DNA from: Dendrophyllia cribrosa
Taxonomy: Eukaryota > Cnidaria > Anthozoa > Scleractinia > Dendrophylliidae
DNA: 64,000 nt
Direction of reading: 5' to 3'
Assembly: GCA_024195265.1 (NCBI GenBank)
Contig: JAJLRJ010000011.1
Location: forward strand, 25,813,792 to 25,877,791
Below, in pieces: positions 36,731 to 49,354 of this stretch. The notes below the pieces were generated by a model, which saw only the letters and a program-made list of their open reading frames with translations, did not search any database and was not told the DNA's origin. Made by a program: the position numbers and the translations under genes. Numbering within the stretch: the first letter of the stretch is position 1; each line of letters begins with the position of its first letter.

Positions 36731-37396
36731 TAATTCCATTAAAGCGATTCCAACGAAATAATAGTTGACGAACGATTTTAACTTTATCTTATTGTTCCCT
36801 GGGATGTGTTGTTCTCGAAAAATGCAATAAGAAACATAAAGGTCACCGTGTTCGTGAAGGAATTATGATGGCGTTAAAGTTACCCTATTAATCCCTGTAG
36901 TAATACACGTGCGTGCTTATTTGATCGGTTCACGTTATATTTCCCTGTACCTGGAAACATAGTTTGAAGTACGTACTATCAAAAAATAGATAAATAGAGA
37001 AATTTCGATCATATCATGAAATGGACAATGTGAATGCATTATTAATGAAACAGACAGACACCTTTAGGCGGCATATTGTTTGGAAAGAATATTGGCTGTT
37101 GTTCAGTAGAAAATAATGGAAATCAATGCAAGCCAACCCACAGTTTAAAAGATAATGTATCCAAAGTATCCCAAGATTCAAGATCATAACGTAGTTATTT
37201 CCCGTGTGCCTCTTTTAAATAATACTAAAATAAAACAGCTCTTCATTAGTGTGTCAGTAGTACTGAGCTGCATTGTTTTCAGGGCTGGAAGGTGTCAAAG
37301 GTCGTACTTGTATTCGTAGTATGTTGCCTTTACAATAGTTCGCTTTAAAATCGTGGTACAAAAGCTTCTTCATGTCCCAACGATTATTTTCTCAGG

Positions 37397-38669
37397 AATA
37401 GCAAAAGGACGTGGAACAAACAGAAACGAGGCGTTGCATCGGTGGATAAATCGTCTATTTAGTGCCAGCAAAGTGGGAGCTCGCCTTGCATATGCGTTGC
37501 TGATGATTGTCTATGACAGAATCAATCACACTGGTGATTCAAAAAACATCGCACAAAAAAAATCCGTGGAAGAACTAAAAAGCAGAATCCTGAATGGTGA
37601 AGTTGATCCAAATTTAATGTCATCGCAAAATAATGCAGACATTCCACTAGAAACATTTGGCATTAAAACAGGAGTGTCATTTGCTTCTGGGAATGTGGAA
37701 GCCAGCAGTACGGCTCAAGATCCGATGACAGTTACAGATGCCGTTGCCATTTTGACAAAAGTTAAAAATGCGCTAGAAATTTTTAGAACTTTACTAGGGG
37801 CAAGTAAGGCAAGCACAATTTCATGTCGACAGTTTCCTTTCTTAAATAAAGCGACGAACCTTTTCAATGGCAGTGACGAATATGGAAACGACCGTGAGGC
37901 CAACGAACACGATTTGCGCATCGACAACGTTTTACAGAGTTGGGTCATAAAACGGGAACAAGTAGCTAAAGACGGAGACTGCTGCTTTCGAGCTGTAGCG
38001 AGGAATATTTGTAGGCTGAGAGATGAAGTATTAAATCAAGAAATACTTGATCATTTGGTAGAACTGGGCGTCGCAACCATGGATGAAGACGAAATGACGG
38101 CAAAGTTACGAGAACTGACTGTTAAAGAATGGTTGGGAGAGAGAAGAAAAGAGTACGAAAAATTTCTTGCAAGCGATAACTTCGAAGTAGAGGTTCAGCG
38201 GTTTAGAAAACGTGGTTATTTTGCGGGCGAGCTGGGCAACTTGATGCCCTTAGGGATGAGTAATCTCCTCAAATTGCCCATTGTGATATTTTTGTCCTTG
38301 GAAAATTACCCTGTGATCCCAATACTTCCAGATAATCTCATGGGTGGTTCGCCACCGCTCTTTGTCTCTTTTAACAGTGCGGGGCCGGGTCACTATGACA
38401 ACGTGAGATTTGTTTCAGGCGAACCGACCCCCGCGGAAACAGTTAGCCGAAATAAACCATCTGCAAAGCAAAAACAAAATGTATCTTGTTCTTGTGGAGT
38501 GAACAGAAAATAATCAAGCAAAGTTCAAAACATTTGCAACAACGTTTCAGGGAGTTACTCAAGCAGGTGTAAATGCTTGCAAGGTGGGGTCAGTTGTAGT
38601 CAAAATTGCAGGTGCAAAGGATGTTGCAACCCCTTCGGCCTGCGTTCAAAAACAAATACTGCCGATTAG
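37397..38669 (+). CDS. OTU-peptidase / CXC protein of a transposon, with one internal TAA
   Basis: An acceptor-like ATTATTTTCTCAG| precedes the frame, which reads [16 protein letters not shown] (a transposase C-terminal motif), a helical spacer, then an OTU fold with DGDCCF (nucleophile Cys near residue 210 counted from 37353) and GPGHYD (His near 347). OTU enzymes cleave ubiquitin-type linkages. The frame stops at TAA 38511-38513, directly after CSCGVNRK. The same frame then runs 51 codons to TAG at 38667 and encodes a CXC module with the spacing CKC..6..C...CRC..C.NPFG. CSCGVN is normally the first half of this module, so the TAA cuts one domain. Either a nonsense mutation or readthrough. 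Upstream exons not found. Confidence 0.75.
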
Positions 38670-38679
38670 GAGCCCCAGA

Positions 38680-39850
38680 ACCACTGTAGAACCACTGTGC
38701 CACTGCACTATAATACCACTGTGTCACTGTTCCACTGTTCCACTACATTATAGAACCACTGTGCCACTGTTCCACTGTTCCACTACATTATAGTACCACT
38801 GTGCCACTGTTCCAATACACTATAATACCACTGTGACACTGTTCCACTGTTCCACTACATTATAGTACCACTGTGACACTGTTCCACTGCACTATAATAC
38901 CACTGTGCCACTGTTCCACTGTTCCACTACATTATAGTACCACTGTGCCACTGTTTCACTGTTTCACTGCACTATAATACCACTGTGCCACTGTTCCACT
39001 GTTCCACTACATTATAGTACCACTGTGCCACTGTTCCATTGTTCCACTGCACTATAATACCACTGTGCCACTGTTCCACTGCACTTTAATACCACTGTGC
39101 CACTGTTCCACTGTTCCACTACATTATAGTACCACTGTGACACTGTTCCACTGCACTATAATACCACTGTGCCACTGTTCCACTGTTCCACTACATTATA
39201 GTACCACTGTTCCACTACATTATAGTACCACTGTTCCACTGTTCCACTGTTCCACTGCACTATAATACCACTGCGCCACTGTTCCACTGTTCCACTACAT
39301 TATAGTACCACTGTGCCACTGTTCCACTACACTATAGTACCACTGTGACACTGTTCCACTGCACTATAATACCACTGTGCCACTGTTCCACTGTTCCACT
39401 ACATTATAGTACCACTGTGCCACTGTTCCACTGTTCCACTGCACTATAATACCACTGTGCCACTGTTCCACTGTTCCACTGCACTATAATACCACTGTGC
39501 CACTGTTCCACTACATTATAGTACCACTGTGACACTGTTCCACTGTTCCACTACATTATAGTACTACTGTGCCACTGTTCCACTGTTCCACTGCACTATA
39601 ATACCACTGTGCCACTGTTCCACTGTTCCACTACATTATAGTACCACTGTGACACTGTTCCACTGTTCCACTACACTATAGTACCAGTGTGACACTGTTC
39701 CACTGCACTATAATACCACTGTGCCACTGTTCCACTACATTATAGTACCTGACTGTGCCACTGTTCCACTGTTCCACTGCACTATAATACCACTGAGCCA
39801 CTGTTCTACTGTTCCACTACACTTTTGCACCACTGTGCCACTGTTTAACC
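38680..39850. repeat. Minisatellite array, right arm
   Basis: Units of ACTGTTCCACT, GTGCCACTG and ACTATAATACC, the reverse complement of the left array, so both arrays belong to the inverted termini of one element. Confidence 0.95.
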
Positions 39851-39930
39851 ATCAACAAATTGGTGATCCCGGTGCAAACCTTAATCATTAACAACTTGGT
39901 GATCCCGGTACACGAAACACAAGCCACAAT

Positions 39931-41085
39931 TCTTTGCTGTCCTCACGTTAAAACATGTTTTTTCTCAAGAGTTATCATGTATTCGATTGAAATAACAGAA
40001 AGGGGCATAAAATTTAATAACAATTAATTTTTTTTTCTGGGTTGCGACCGTGATAAGCTACAAGTCACACAGTTTTTCGCGGAAGCTTATGCAGGTAAAT
40101 ACGGGACATTTTCCGAAATCAAACGGCGTTTGATGTCTGAAACCCGAGACTTCTAAAGCGTTTAAAAATATCATTGAAATTATATATTCAGAATCAATTA
40201 TATTTAATTGGTACTGGAAACAGTTATTAGATAAACCTTGGACAATTAATGTAGCAATAGTTTGACTCCAACATAATACATCCTTATTTTAACGCCTATT
40301 ACTACTTGTACATAATATTACTTGATTTACTATATGAAAACTACGTTCGTGATCTGTCAACGAAATATCACGGGAAATGATCGAGTCATATCGTTTGGGA
40401 CTTTTCCCTAATATATTACATCAGATAATAAAGGGATAGGAAAGGCAGGCAAACGGTATTTTTTTTTTCAAATTTTAAACGTGCTGTCAGAATCTCATTA
40501 ATTCTGACAGACAAAGCCGACAAACGTTTAAACATGGCTCCCGATATGGCGAAATCGATTTGTCGGACGCTTTTAAGTACAACCTTTATAACCTTCTCAA
40601 CGTTCTCACCGTTGACTTTTTAAAAAATATGCTAATATTTGTATACCACGCAGGGATACTTGTCATACTTTTGTAAAGACTGACCCCTATAGAAATTTAT
40701 ACCTGAGCTATGAAGATTGTTTATCAATTTTTCATGGAAGACATAGGTTGAGTGTCGTCTTAACGACCGAGTTAAATCGGGACTTTTCGTTTAAAACTAC
40801 GTAAAATGACAAAACAACTAGAAAGGCAGGAATCCCAGACAATAACACATTGTTTTAAGGTTGCCTGACGAAATATTGGAAAGAATATTATAATCCCAGT
40901 TGTACAGTCAGTCAGCCTTGCTTCATTTGTTAGTTCCTTCGTATTTATATCAAATTTGCTGACTAGATCCACCAGGTCCGACGCTTTTGCATTGTCCGTT
41001 GGCCCTTGCAGATATTTCCAAAGTGTTCACTGAAAACCATACCCTTCACAGCGGCACATACCTATATAGCTCTCATATGGGAGTA
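39931..41085. other. No gene recognised
   Basis: AT-rich sequence without splice-bounded exons or repeats that I could define. Confidence 0.4.
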
Positions 41086-41106
41086 CCCCCCCCCCCCCCC
41101 CCCCCC
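41086..41106. repeat. 21-base C homopolymer
   Basis: An uninterrupted run of C next to the 41110-41205 repeat. Confidence 0.9.
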
Positions 41107-41109
41107 GGG

Positions 41110-41205
41110 CTTAGGACACGCGCGAGTGGCGCCAAAGAATCACGCGTCACGCAATTACCGTAACGTCACCGCTTTGCGCGTGTTAATCGTTTGCAAGTTT
41201 GATCA
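41110..41205. repeat. GGACACGCGCGAG repeat, copy 2
   Basis: Same block as 32424-32520 in the same orientation. Confidence 0.65.
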
Positions 41206-42074
41206 AAAGGTCCAGAAGAGCTCTGTTTCATCGTACAAGACGTTATTTTCTTCAAATCGTCGCCGACTTGAAAGTTAAACTGATTGCGTTACACAAAATA
41301 TGTACCGCAGGCCAAATTACTACGGGCTCGGAAGCCGCGAAGTCGGTGTACAGTAAATTTTTGTCATATCTTAAGGGTGGTCACTATAAAATAAATCAAA
41401 GGCCCCTCCCCTAGACGTTTTGCTTCACCGACCCCCAACCCACTGCGGCCAACTCCCCACCCTCTCCTCCCTCCAATAAACAAGTGCAGTGTCTTTTGCC
41501 TAGAGATAACCAGGAGGATGGAAATGGTTGTAACTTGAGTCAAAAGCTCCTATAAACCAACTCGTGACTACGAAACGCTCTTAATAAAAGACCATATGTC
41601 TGCACACCGTCGGAACCTCCCCTCTCTCAAACTTTGTCCCCATCGGTCGGGGGGGGGTTGTTTGTAGTTGGTTGTAGAGTAGACATTTTATACCGCTCTT
41701 TGCCATCAAAGAAATAGCATCCCAGCTGTTACTATAAATGATAGTACCATTGACGCAGATTTCACTTAATCCTGCACGAAATATATGCTTTAGGCCACAT
41801 TATTGCAGTTATAATACTCATCGTGAGAAAGCAAAAGAAACGGATGACTGCAAGTCTTTTGTCACTTTATTTTCCATGTGTAACATTTTTAGGTCCTTTA
41901 CCTTTAAGACTCTATATCTATAACTACTCTAACGAAGAAGTGTGGAAAAGCGGCCATCTTGATAAAATGAAGCTTTTATCACTCACTCTTGAACAATCTG
42001 CTTCGAGCCATTGGCGATAGGTTAAACCTGGCATGTAAATAAATAAACTGACATAAATAAACGTCACATACAGT

Positions 42075-42835
42075 ATAAATCAACTAAACTACAGATACCG
42101 TGAACGATCTTTTGCGTCACATTGGATCAAATACAAACAGTGATAAGCAACAGACCACTGCAAGGACCGATCAAACAATGTGAAAAGGCATTCTCTCGAA
42201 ATGGCACTACGGTCGGCCAAACCTGACATGATCAGCGCTCAAAGCTAGAAAGCAGACACAGACAGCTGTTTCGGGCTGCTTGACCCTCGTTAGTGTGCCG
42301 TAGCTAAGACATAATGGGACTCAGTACCACTGCACCTATCCTCATATATGTCGCTAATATCATTCTAGAAAGAGCCGTGATAGGGAAAATTGCGCAACGG
42401 TCACGCCACAAACAATTGTGGCACATGGCCAAAGAGCAATTCAACCTAACAACCGATACATGTCAGTGCCATAGGGAGAGAAAAAGCGAATGGCCAAACC
42501 ATTCTTGTCCTTAAGATAGAAATTGCAAATAGATAGGATCTATTAAGTAGACCACCACGGTATAAAAATAATAATAAATCAACTAAACCGCAGATACCGT
42601 GAACGATCTATTGCCAAACAGCCCGAAACAGCTGTCTGTGTCTGCTTTCTAGTTTTGAGCGCTGATCATGTCAGGTTTGGCCGACCGTAGTGCCATTTCA
42701 AGAGAATGCCTTTTCACATTGTTTGATCGGTCCTTGCAGTGGTCTGTTGCTTATCACTGTTTGTATTTGATCCAATGTGACGCAATAGATCGTTCACGGT
42801 ATTTGCAGTTTAGTTTATTTACATACAGTATGTTG
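42075..42835. mobile_element. Foldback element with about 190-bp arms
   Basis: Left arm 42080-42265 and right arm 42630-42820 are reverse complements, sharing GACAGCTGTTTCGGGCTG and GTGCCATTTC-type blocks. The outermost AAATCAACTAAAC block is also repeated directly at 42575-42612, next to the inner edge of the right arm. No ORF of note. Confidence 0.75.
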
Positions 42836-43344
42836 CAAAACATACGAAATTGATAAAGTCTTGATATTAAAATTCGACCTCCCTGGCCAGGGTTACTTCC
42901 GTGGAAATGTGACGTTAACTTTCGGCAGAGATATATGGAAGAACACTGTCATATAAATGTCACTAAATACTTTCATTGTTATATTTGTCTTGGGTGTGAA
43001 ATAATTAGGAGGTATGCCCACGAAAGGATCTGTTGATAAGTACCTTTTATAGCGGAGCTCTCGCGTAGCTCATACCGTAGAACCCATGCCAAATTAGTCA
43101 AACTAGTTATTCTAGACCGAGAAAAAGTTGTTTTGTGAACTTTTGCACGGTCTAAATGTTCTGTGCAGACGGTCGCGTAATACTGTTTTTGAGAATTGCT
43201 AAAATTGAAAAATAGCCCGGTCGTCAATCTTAATGCTTGTGCTTCCGACCTTTCACCTTAGTTAAACTTATCATCGGCTTTCTGTTCAGAGAACTGCGCT
43301 GTTAGGTTTAGCCTATCTATGTATATTAGTTTCATTTTACAATA

Positions 43345-43708
43345 GGGACCTTACGCAACCACGACGGCGACGGCAGCGAGAACGGCACAAAACAATAGGT
43401 TTAATGAGCGAAAACAATGCCTCTGCACGTGTGTTTTACATTTTGGTACATTTCTTTGCCTTCCCTGTAAAACAATGACGTCAAATGATCAAATTATAGG
43501 TTTCGTGGAGAACGTGAACACACGACGGTTAATTTTCCTTTCTCTATTTGAGCTTAAAGGCTGACCCTACAAATTTAGCTCCTGGACAATCCAGTCATAT
43601 TAGACAAATTAAAAAAATCGGAACAATTGCAAAGTAGTTTAAAATAGCGCGAATCCTTTTTTAAGTGACGTTTTCCTTGACGTTGCCGTCCTCGTTGCGT
43701 AAGGTCCC
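43345..43708. mobile_element. 364-bp TIR element in R10 copy C
   Basis: Ends GGGACCTTACGCAACCACGA and the reverse complement. Copy B lacks it: its empty site reads TTTACAATATCGG near 45495. The exact target duplication is unclear because of an extra TAA on the right. Confidence 0.75.
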
Positions 43709-44241
43709 TAATATCGGACGAGTACACCCGTTTCTTAGACCTTAGAACCAGCAGACTATTCATTGGTATACTTGTTCCTCAAACAGATAATTACAACTGA
43801 GGATATTTTTCGGTGGAGGTGCGCAGTTATTGTCATGAAAGCCTCATTTCTGGTAGAGAAATAGATCTAACATGGGTTGAACTGATTGGCTAATATTTTG
43901 AACGGGGATAAGAAACCGTGCTCATTAAACAAAGGAGATCTAAAGTAGATCCACACGTAGCTCACGTAGCTCCATACCGTAGAACCCATGCCCGTCATTT
44001 TTCACGTCATGGCCAGCGGAAGGTTTCGCGGGCGGTGTCTGTACATGTGTGTCCGTGCGTTGGGCAGAGCCAATTCGCGGGCGCGTATGACGTCGCAAAA
44101 CATGCGCGTATGACGTCGCGTAACATTTGGGATCTTAGTAATTTTGAAAGCAAATGGGGGCTCTGTTTTACGCGTGGCTACACAGCCGTCAGCTCGGTAA
44201 ACACTTTAGTTGGATCTTTCGCTGTGTTTAGCGGAGAATTA

Positions 44242-44515
44242 GGCCCGGGACAAACGTCGAACTTTTCATGAGTCGAACTAAATTGCAGTTTAGGTCGACC
44301 CAAATTAATTATTTTCGTCTGTTGGGTCAAACGTCGAACTTAATTCAGACGAACCAAATTCGACACGTTCTATCCGTCTGCTCCAGACGGATAGAACGTG
44401 TTGGTCGATCCAAATGAGTCCGTCAAATTTAATTGAGACAAACGTCGAACTTCTCATGAACTTAATTCGCTGAAATTAGTTCGACTCATGAAAAGTTCGA
44501 CGTTTGTCCCGGGCC
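44242..44515. mobile_element. 274-bp TIR element flanked by TA in R10 copy B
   Basis: Ends GGCCCGGGACAAACGTCGAA and complement, with TA on both sides. R10 copy A has the uninterrupted AAATTAAAGTCGTTATT at the matching place (10292-10308), which fits a TA target duplication. Confidence 0.8.
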
Positions 44516-45874
44516 TAAAAGTTGTTATTTCCCTGCATTTTTTCGCGGTTTGCTACTCAAGACAGTGTTACTAATTAAGGGATAATCAGAAGCCGCTTTA
44601 GTGGAAAAAGAAGAGCTTTCAGGGATAAAATCTTGCTTCGAGAAACTTCATACGTTTTTATCAATGCGGGAGCAATGCGGGGAGATGTTTGTTTTACGGA
44701 TTTTAGAACCAAAGAAGCGGCGATTTTAAGAATTTCCAAGCAGTCGAGGGACTTAAAGGTGAAACAGATTACATTTTTCAATGGGAATTTATGTTGATAT
44801 CAATCTGTGATTGACGTTTTCTTTGTGTTCACGTTAGTTTTGGAGAATTGTTTATAAAACGGCTCACCCTCGGTGTAAAAACCTGCCAACTCACGAGTGA
44901 CGTAAAACAAAGAATACAAAAGGTATTGAAACAATAGAGTGCAAGACAGACAAGACAGCTCGGCCTCGATGCACTATAAATGGTACGCGTTTTGCTTTTA
45001 AGCATAAAATTATGGAGATTTGAATAAAATGTCTCGAAAGAAGATTGTGCTGTCCATTTTATGTGTTTGTTCATTCATTACATAGATTGAAAAGCGATTT
45101 TATGTAAACAAAACAAGACTTGGATTTTATAGTTCTATCTTCACTCGCGTCGCCTTATGCAAATATGTTTGTGTATTTTTTGCAATTTTGATTTCCAAAT
45201 CAGTTTCTCGGGCAATTTTTGATACGCAACAGGTGTATTTTATTCGGAAATTAGTCAAACTAGTTATTCTAGACCGAGAAAAAGTTGTTTTGTGAACTTT
45301 TGCACGGTCTAAATGTACTGTGCAGACGTTCGCGTAATACTGTTTTTGAGAATTGCTAACATTGAAAAATAGCCCGGTCGTCAATCTTAATTCTTGTGCT
45401 TCCGACCTTTCACCTTTTTTAAGCTTATCATCGGCTTTCTTTTCAGAGATCTGTGCTGTTAGGCTTAGCCTATCTATATATATTAGTTTCATTTTACAAT
45501 ATCGGATCGGGGACGAGTACACCCGTTTCTTAGACCTTAGACCCTGCAGACTATTCATTGGTATACTTGTTCCTCAAACAGATAATTGCAACTGAGGATA
45601 TTTTTCGGTGGAGGTGGGGAGTTATTGTCATGAAAGCCTCATTTCTGGTAGAGAAATAGATCTAACATGGGTTGAACTGATTGGCTAATATTTTGAACGG
45701 GGATAAGAAACCGTGCTCATTTAACAAAGGAGATCTAAAGTTTCCGAATATAACGATATGAAATACCAAAATTGTGTAAATTTTCATGCATCCTTAAATG
45801 GGCTTCGTTTTTCTTTTTTTTTTTTGTGTCACGATTTTGCATGCAAATTTATTCACGCATATTTTAAATTGTGT

Positions 45875-45955
45875 ATTTCCGGTTCACAGCTTTGCTTTTT
45901 TTACTTCCGGTTTATTGACTTCCGGCATCTCTCACTTCCGGCAAAACATCGTTAC
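45875..45955. promoter_or_regulatory. Cluster of ETS/GABP-type sites
   Basis: Four TTCCGG cores (TATTTCCGG, ACTTCCGG, ACTTCCGG, ACTTCCGG) lie within about 75 bp. Such clusters mark TATA-less promoters in animals. A gene start is suggested downstream (46388-46483) but no later coding exon was identified. Confidence 0.35.
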
Positions 45956-45959
45956 TAAA

Positions 45960-48660
45960 GTGTCACGACAGCGTCTCCTACAACCCTACTCATATTAGTA
46001 ATGTTCACGTCAGGTATATATTATTTTCACAACAATGACTGGCTTCATTGTGGTACAGCCTTCATTTATAAAACATTTAATAGTAACGTGGTTTGCAGGT
46101 ACGATGACTGAATTCTCCATGTCGGACGTCTTCTTGTCTTGTTTAAATTATTAAAATATAAATTGCTTCTTTTCTTATGGTACATTGAAGTATAAGACAA
46201 ATGTTTGATACGCATGCGCATGACAAACATTTTCCGTCATTTGGTCTTATTGGTGTGTAAGTCAGTCCTGTATTTCTCCCACAGAGGTGAACGTTGCTTT
46301 TATACACAGCATACAACTTGAGGCCGAATTTCCCGCGATTCTGAAAAAACTAAGAGCTATTTTTAATCAGAGTTCTTCCTAGGCAAAAATGTCAAACATC
46401 GATCTCTCGCATTCGCAAATTTATTTCCCGTTTTACTGCCGATTCTTTGCATTGCTGTATCGGAGCAGTCCTCGCTGCCTGTGGTGAGTAATTTCAAGAC
46501 TTTTTTCAAGAAAGAACAATAGAAACACACGGCAAAACAGCGTCGTTACTTCAGCCCATCAGATTTAATAAAACATCTGGACTTTGGGACTGGACTTCTG
46601 TGGATTATGGACTAGGGAATGCGTGTCATATTAATGTCGATTTTTACTGACTTTATTGCTTTTTGTGGTTACTAGGTTACTAGTAACCACTATGTTGTCA
46701 CCTGTGTAAGTAAGTCCGACTTTCCGAAGCGCGAAGTTGTGCCAAGTTCACCCGATTGCTGTACGATGAGACAGTTGTGATAGCTTTGGATTAATAGACG
46801 ACTCGATTGTCAAGGCAGTTCTGTTTGTACGTGCGCGCTTTGGATTCGTGGAAAAGGTAAACGGAGCTTTCTCGTTCTTTTTACTGCTTTACCAAGCACA
46901 GCTTTCACCAAATGTGGCCAAGTATTGTTTTCAAATATTATTTTAGGTGTTTTCGTGGTTTGGAAAAAAGATTTAGTGAAAAATCGAGCTGTGAATCGAA
47001 GTGTTTGTTAGCAGACCATGAGCTACCCGAACTCATGATTCAAACGCCGCCAGCATTTCATTTCTGTACCTTTGACCATTCAGAACTGTTTTTTTTTTAT
47101 TAGCGAAAGCATTATTATACGAATCATTTTCCCGGATAAGATTGGCATTCTATTACACAGGAAAAGTCGGCGATTTTAGAAAGCATAATAAAAATAGGTT
47201 GCTGAATTGAATTATTTTGTGATGTTTATTATATTTTCGCAGACGCTAGCCGGTTCCTCGCAGTCATTAGGATACAATAAATCGCCAAGACTTCCAGAAG
47301 CAGAAAATCACTGAATTCTGAAAGGTGTTTGACTCTTTTAATCAAAGGAAAGACATTTTTATTCAAGGAAATATGAGTTTCATTCAAAGGTTTTGACCTT
47401 TTATAGAAAATATATTTTGGATTCAGTGATTATAAAAACACCTTGATATCAAATTACATTTGACATAAAATTTGCATAAAGCAAAATTGTGTATTTGCGA
47501 CAACACTTTGAAGAAACTGTAAAGCTTGGAAAAAACTTATTATAGATGGCAAAATCAAAGCATTTTTTAAAGAACCAGCTTTAAGTTATGGAAACATTTC
47601 ATTTCGATTTGGTCTTAAAATCACGGAAAGATTTTAGTGAATGCGTCACGCAACGTTTATTTACAAAATGTTTGACCAATTCATAGCAATTCTCACCAAA
47701 GATTTGAAAACTTTAAAAAAATCCCGGATCTCCTGAATGCGATTTCCTGTTTATTTAGGGCCTACAAAAAGTTAATGGCAATCCGGGCAGGAGGGGGTAT
47801 CTGGGTTAAAAATCAAAGTGCGAGGGTTGGTCGGCCTGGCCGGGAAATCCGGGCGGGGGAGGGGTAAAAAAATATTGCATCCGTCCGGGGGAGGGGGGGG
47901 GGGGGGCATTTTTTCTGGAATAACCCATTTTACACTGGTTGCATGCGATTAAGTAACACAGGAAAACTAAATCTTTAAATTGATTATCAAATTTCTTTTT
48001 ACAGCATGTCATCTACTGCCTATTTTTTTAAGTAGTCTTTTCAAATGTAACAGAAATAATTCACAGCTTGGAAAGTTATAGACGAGTGTGGATTTGATCG
48101 GAATCAATAAATTAAATATTAAAAGCGAGCACAGAAAAATTGGTAACTTCAATCGCGCGTCTCAGAGTCTCTTGCGCATGAGTATAGGCTAAGTGTAGCC
48201 TCTTGTTAGATATATGAACAGAACAGCTGGATTATATAAGATCCAATTAACTTCAGACTTTGGGGTGTACAAGAGGGAGGAAATATAAAGGCCGATTTAC
48301 ACGGTACAACATTGTCGCATGGGATAAGCGTGTCGTATGCAATAAAGTTGTACTGTGTAAATCGGCCTTAAGTTATCATCATCATCATTAAGATCCATTA
48401 CTGGAGTTTTCTCTTCTCTCTCTTTTTTTTTTTTTTTGGGGGGGGGGGGGGAGGTGGTGGAGGGGGGGGGAGGGGGGAGGGTGGAGGGGGGAGGGTGGAG
48501 GGGGAAGTGAGGAGGAGGGGCAACACATGGTTTAGTGAATTTATTGTTATGATATTCGGTATAATTGTATGTCGATAAACATTATCGCATTTATAATTAA
48601 TTATCTAGAGCAATCCGAAAACCATAACTCAGGAAAAAGATATACAATAGCATACTAATT
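45960..48660. other. No certain gene
   Basis: Holds an ATG frame of 31 codons ending at a good plus-strand donor CCTGTG|GTGAGTAA (46388-46483), another donor-like GAAAAG|GTAAAC near 46857, and G-rich low complexity at 47860-47907 and 48437-48510. The terminal exons of gene B, if any, should lie here on the minus strand but were not seen. Confidence 0.35.
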
Positions 48661-48668
48661 TCACTTAC

Positions 48669-48706
48669 TTCGTCCATTCGCCTTCGACTGAGCAACTGTT
48701 TCAAAC
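48669..48706 (-). CDS. Small exon of gene B (coiled-coil end)
   Basis: Acceptor TTTGTTTTAG| and donor CGAA|GTAAGT around 38 nt, phase 1 in and phase 0 out, reading RLKQLLSRRRMDE. The change of phase suggests a different domain follows, but it was not found. Confidence 0.55.
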
Positions 48707-48774
48707 CTAAAACAAATAGGTTGAGTTATGTTTAAACGGAACTTTATTACGTGGTAACGCCTTCAAGAGCCTAG

Positions 48775-48890
48775 TGACCCACAACTGCCGGAGCTTAACC
48801 TGGTTTCTGTAGCATAAAACGACTGAGAGTATTACTACTCCCCCTGGATGAGATGCTAGTCCAACGCAAGGTCCCCCCCCCCCCCAGCAG
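48775..48890 (-). mobile_element. SINE fragment
   Basis: CCTAGTGACCCACAACTGCC, GGTTTCTGTAGCAT and GAGTATTACTACTCC match the far part of the SINE at 50130-51273. It serves as an uninterrupted reference for the insertion at 50190. Confidence 0.7.
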
Positions 48891-48965
48891 AAGACGGCAG
48901 TTGCTGACAAAGAATTCTCTTAAAAAATAATTGGCGAACAGTTTTATCATGGTGTCATTCACCAC

Positions 48966-49005
48966 CCCCATACCCCCCCCCCCCCCACCCCCCCCCCCCC
49001 CCCCA
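48966..49005. repeat. C-rich homopolymer stretch
   Basis: Runs of 14-16 C broken by single A bases, 90 bp from the 49096 exon. Confidence 0.85.
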
Positions 49006-49095
49006 CCCATTGAAATTCTCTCCTCTCGCAGATTGGTAACTGGCTATAATTCCCACTTAAGACAAACAATAAACTGACCAAATAGTTTTGCTTAC

Positions 49096-49137
49096 GTTTG
49101 ATTTGGTAGTTCATCTGATGAATATCCTGATGTATCC
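49096..49137 (-). CDS. Small exon of gene B (coiled-coil middle)
   Basis: Acceptor TTTGTTTCAG| and donor CAAAC|GTAAGC around 42 nt, exactly two heptads, phase 1 both sides, reading WIHQDIHQMNYQIK. Hydrophobic residues keep the 3-4 spacing set by the preceding exon. Confidence 0.6.
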
Positions 49138-49354
49138 CTGAAACAAACAAATTTTAATAAGTTTCTAAAACCAACGTAAATGACACGTTAAAGTTTCCAT
49201 ACCATAGCTGAACTCTAGAATAGGTTTGCCTGTGCATAAATATGTCCATCAAAGGAAACAAAAATGTACCTAGGTTTACGAGATCTTTATGAACCATATC
49301 CTTGCGAATTGACTTAAACTGACTTTTCCACTGATTCCCACTGATCTTTACTTA

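Larger units (their letters stand above)
35298..39930. mobile_element. 4.6-kb TIR element carrying an OTU-CXC gene
   Basis: Outer arms (35303-35400 and 39838-39925) are reverse complements, with GGCTTGTGTTTCGTGTACCG at the left end and CGGTACACGAAACACAAGCC at the right. Minisatellites of opposite sense lie just inside each arm, and an OTU-domain ORF lies in the centre. The transposase body is not found apart from a short piece at the ORF start, so the copy is probably non-autonomous. OTU peptidases and CXC modules accompany several eukaryotic DNA transposases (for example KDZ-type); the exact superfamily is uncertain. Confidence 0.7.
43010..45740. repeat. Tandem pair of R10 dispersed repeats
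   Basis: Copy C (43080-43344 plus 43709-43925) and copy B (43925-45740) share CTAGACCGAGAAAAAGTTG, the TCGTCAAT block and the tail GAAACCGTGCTCATT. Both relate to 9890-11245. Copies C and B each carry a different transposon insertion. Confidence 0.7.

Noticed and set aside
38584..39265. Pro/Cys/His-rich frames in the right minisatellite
   Set aside because: Simple translations of the tandem unit. Only the CXC frame ending at 38667 carries a real domain.
35395..39850. CRISPR-like or centromeric satellite arrays
   Set aside because: Units are contiguous without spacers and are confined to the inverted arms of one mobile element.
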